Source of the DNA: Candidatus Bathyarchaeota archaeon
GTDB taxonomy: Archaea; Thermoproteota; Bathyarchaeia; 40CM-2-53-6; FEN-987
DNA: 6,244 nucleotides
NCBI GenBank assembly: GCA_023247835.1
Contig: JAHFFU010000067.1
Location: forward strand, 1-6,244
Reading direction: 5' to 3'
The notes beneath the pieces are model-generated. The model was not told the DNA's origin, ran no database searches, and was given only the letters and a program-made list of their open reading frames with translations. How positions within the stretch are numbered: the stretch's first letter is position 1; each line of letters begins with the position of its first letter. Both the position numbers and the translations under genes were made by a program. Below, in pieces: positions 5,417 to 6,244 of this stretch.

Positions 5417-6115
5417 TTGAAAAGACCGAAGGAAATCCGAGCCCCGCCTAAGGAATGGGTCAAAATCCTTCTTGTCGCCTACCCGTTCCTAAGAGAAAAG
5501 AAATCCATAGGTGACCTAGTGCTCTTTGGTTCTCAAGCGCTTTCTATCTACATGAGGAGTCCATTACGCAGTAAGGACCTTGACCTTCTTTCGGCACAAG
5601 TTAGTTATCGACATATGGAAGAGTTATCCTCGCAACTCTCCCAATTAGAGAATGTTGAATCGAGATCAATAACTGCCCAGACCAAAGTGTTTGGCCCAAG
5701 AAAAATGAGAACCTACGCAATAGAACTTCGGATTGCGGGAAAACCGTTTTTCGTTGAATTATTCGACAGCATATTAAATGGGAAACCCACTACTCTTCTA
5801 GCGCCATATCTTGCGCTCGAAAAGCGATGGGGGCTCGAAATCTGGGTGCCTGAACCTGAAGCCATATTGGCGCTTCGACTGGCCTTTAGACTCCCCGAAG
5901 GAATATCTAGATTCAACGCCACCCGACTAAACAGTTTCATCCACGAGAACAGACGCTCGATGAGGTTTAACCGTGTAGCTTCAATTCTCAAGGATTGGAA
6001 AATAGAGGGATGGGTGGAGAAGAACCTAATTGACCTGTACCGAAGAAATAAACTTCGCATAACAGGCGACGGTATGATAATCCCGGAAATCGAGAAAAAG
6101 CTCAAGAAATCGTAA
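5417..6115 (+). CDS. minimal nucleotidyltransferase-like protein; candidate AbiEii-like toxin
   Basis: This 232-residue protein has the core nucleotidyltransferase signature: LVLFGSQALSIY (34-45) with the G-S pair at 38-39, then SKDLDLL (52-58) with metal-binding Asp54 and Asp56. An acidic strand FFVELFD (111-117) could supply the third carboxylate (Glu114). A helix after VPEPEAILALRLAFRLP (144-160) resembles the conserved PE-x-LLALKL segment of AbiEii-like and DUF6036-like proteins, with Arg in place of the usual Lys. The C-terminus is basic. Members of this superfamily transfer nucleotides to tRNA or protein; the toxin role here is inferred from the wHTH-type partner upstream. Translation must begin at TTG 5417, right after the neighbour's TAA, because the next in-frame start candidates (GTG within LVLFG and ATG at residue 46) would remove the G-S motif or its strand. 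Otherwise the two genes are joined by stop readthrough. Confidence 0.75.
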   Translation: MKRPKEIRAPPKEWVKILLVAYPFLREKKSIGDLVLFGSQALSIYMRSPLRSKDLDLLSAQVSYRHMEELSSQLSQLENVESRSITAQTKVFGPRKMRTYAIELRIAGKPFFVELFDSILNGKPTTLLAPYLALEKRWGLEIWVPEPEAILALRLAFRLPEGISRFNATRLNSFIHENRRSMRFNRVASILKDWKIEGWVEKNLIDLYRRNKLRITGDGMIIPEIEKKLKKS

Positions 6116-6122
6116 GCCGTAT

Positions 6123-6127
6123 AAAAA
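6123..6127 (-). terminator. oligo-T run after the right-edge gene
   Basis: On the - strand a run of five T residues in an AT-rich context follows the stop codon at 6139 by about 11 bases. This fits archaeal T-tract termination, but the run is short. Confidence 0.3.
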
Positions 6128-6138
6128 TGATATTCATC

Positions 6139-6243
6139 TTACGAATGTGTATTGCGTCTCCGAGTTCGCGATACTATCCTGGAAGGCACTATCAAACCTA
6201 CGATTCCGAGGATAACTCCCAAGATTCCAACAACATATGACGC
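6139..6243 (-). CDS. partial gene: C-terminus with terminal membrane helix
   Basis: Reading leftward from the window edge, a frame is open for 34 codons to a TAA at 6139-6141. The residues form a glycine/isoleucine-rich membrane helix (YVVGILGVILGIVGLIVP) followed by an arginine-rich tail (SRIVSRTRRRNTHS). A hydrophobic helix plus basic tail is the classic C-terminal anchor of an archaeal surface or secreted protein with the tail inside the cell, or the last helix of a larger membrane protein. The start and identity lie outside the window. It converges on the nucleotidyltransferase-like gene with a 23-base gap. The other two - strand frames here give no coherent protein. Confidence 0.5.
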   Translation of the reverse strand, partial: ASYVVGILGVILGIVGLIVPSRIVSRTRRRNTHS

Positions 6244-6244
6244 T

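Noticed and set aside
5713..6105. 130-codon - strand frame opposite the nucleotidyltransferase-like gene
   Set aside because: It is Ser/Arg/Phe-rich without motifs, and the + strand frame has a clear G-S and DxD signature.

Overview
The window looks like chromosomal DNA of an archaeon, probably a TACK-type lineage such as Bathyarchaeota or a Nitrososphaeria relative. That placement is an inference. It rests on a TrpB2-type tryptophan synthase beta chain, SDH/ClpP-class membrane serine proteases, TATA/BRE-like elements at the right distance from starts, mostly weak or absent Shine-Dalgarno sequences, and a small LAGLIDADG protein. No rRNA, tRNA or CRISPR array was seen.

Bases 58-3475 hold the housekeeping-like part on the + strand. 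It starts with an orphan trpB2 (58-1488) with no trpA beside it. A two-gene operon follows (1610-2536 and 2543-3475, 6 nt apart) encoding paralogous, N-terminally membrane-anchored serine proteases of the SDH/SppA/ClpP-crotonase fold. The second copy keeps the family motifs. The first keeps the serine but has lost several of them and may be a pseudoprotease partner. The two genes share a 33-nt identical block, which suggests local gene conversion.

Bases 3571-4180 are on the - strand and convergent with the proteases. They hold a short hydrophobic protein (3926-4180, unrecognised) followed by a thioredoxin (3571-3891), probably co-transcribed from a TATA element at about 4211-4221. The same near-palindromic element can also serve the + strand.

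Bases 4240-6115 look like an AT-richer accessory module on the + strand: a single-motif LAGLIDADG protein (4269-4625), an unrecognised protein with a possible winged-helix N-terminus (4643-5416) and a minimal nucleotidyltransferase-like protein (5417-6115). The last two resemble the architecture of AbiE-type (type IV) toxin-antitoxin pairs. They are abutted in the same frame, separated only by one TAA followed by a TTG start. The LAGLIDADG gene is bracketed by 19-bp inverted repeats (18/19 identical) containing CCTGTAGGAT. Extra copies of that motif sit at the predicted transcription start, and one pair forms a perfect 8-bp hairpin with the LAGLIDADG ATG in its loop. This repeat architecture is the most unusual signal in the window. 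It could be an operator system for the wHTH protein, the boundary of a small mobile cassette, or the LAGLIDADG recognition site.

The right edge (6139-6243, - strand) carries the C-terminal end of another gene, with a terminal membrane helix and an arginine-rich tail.
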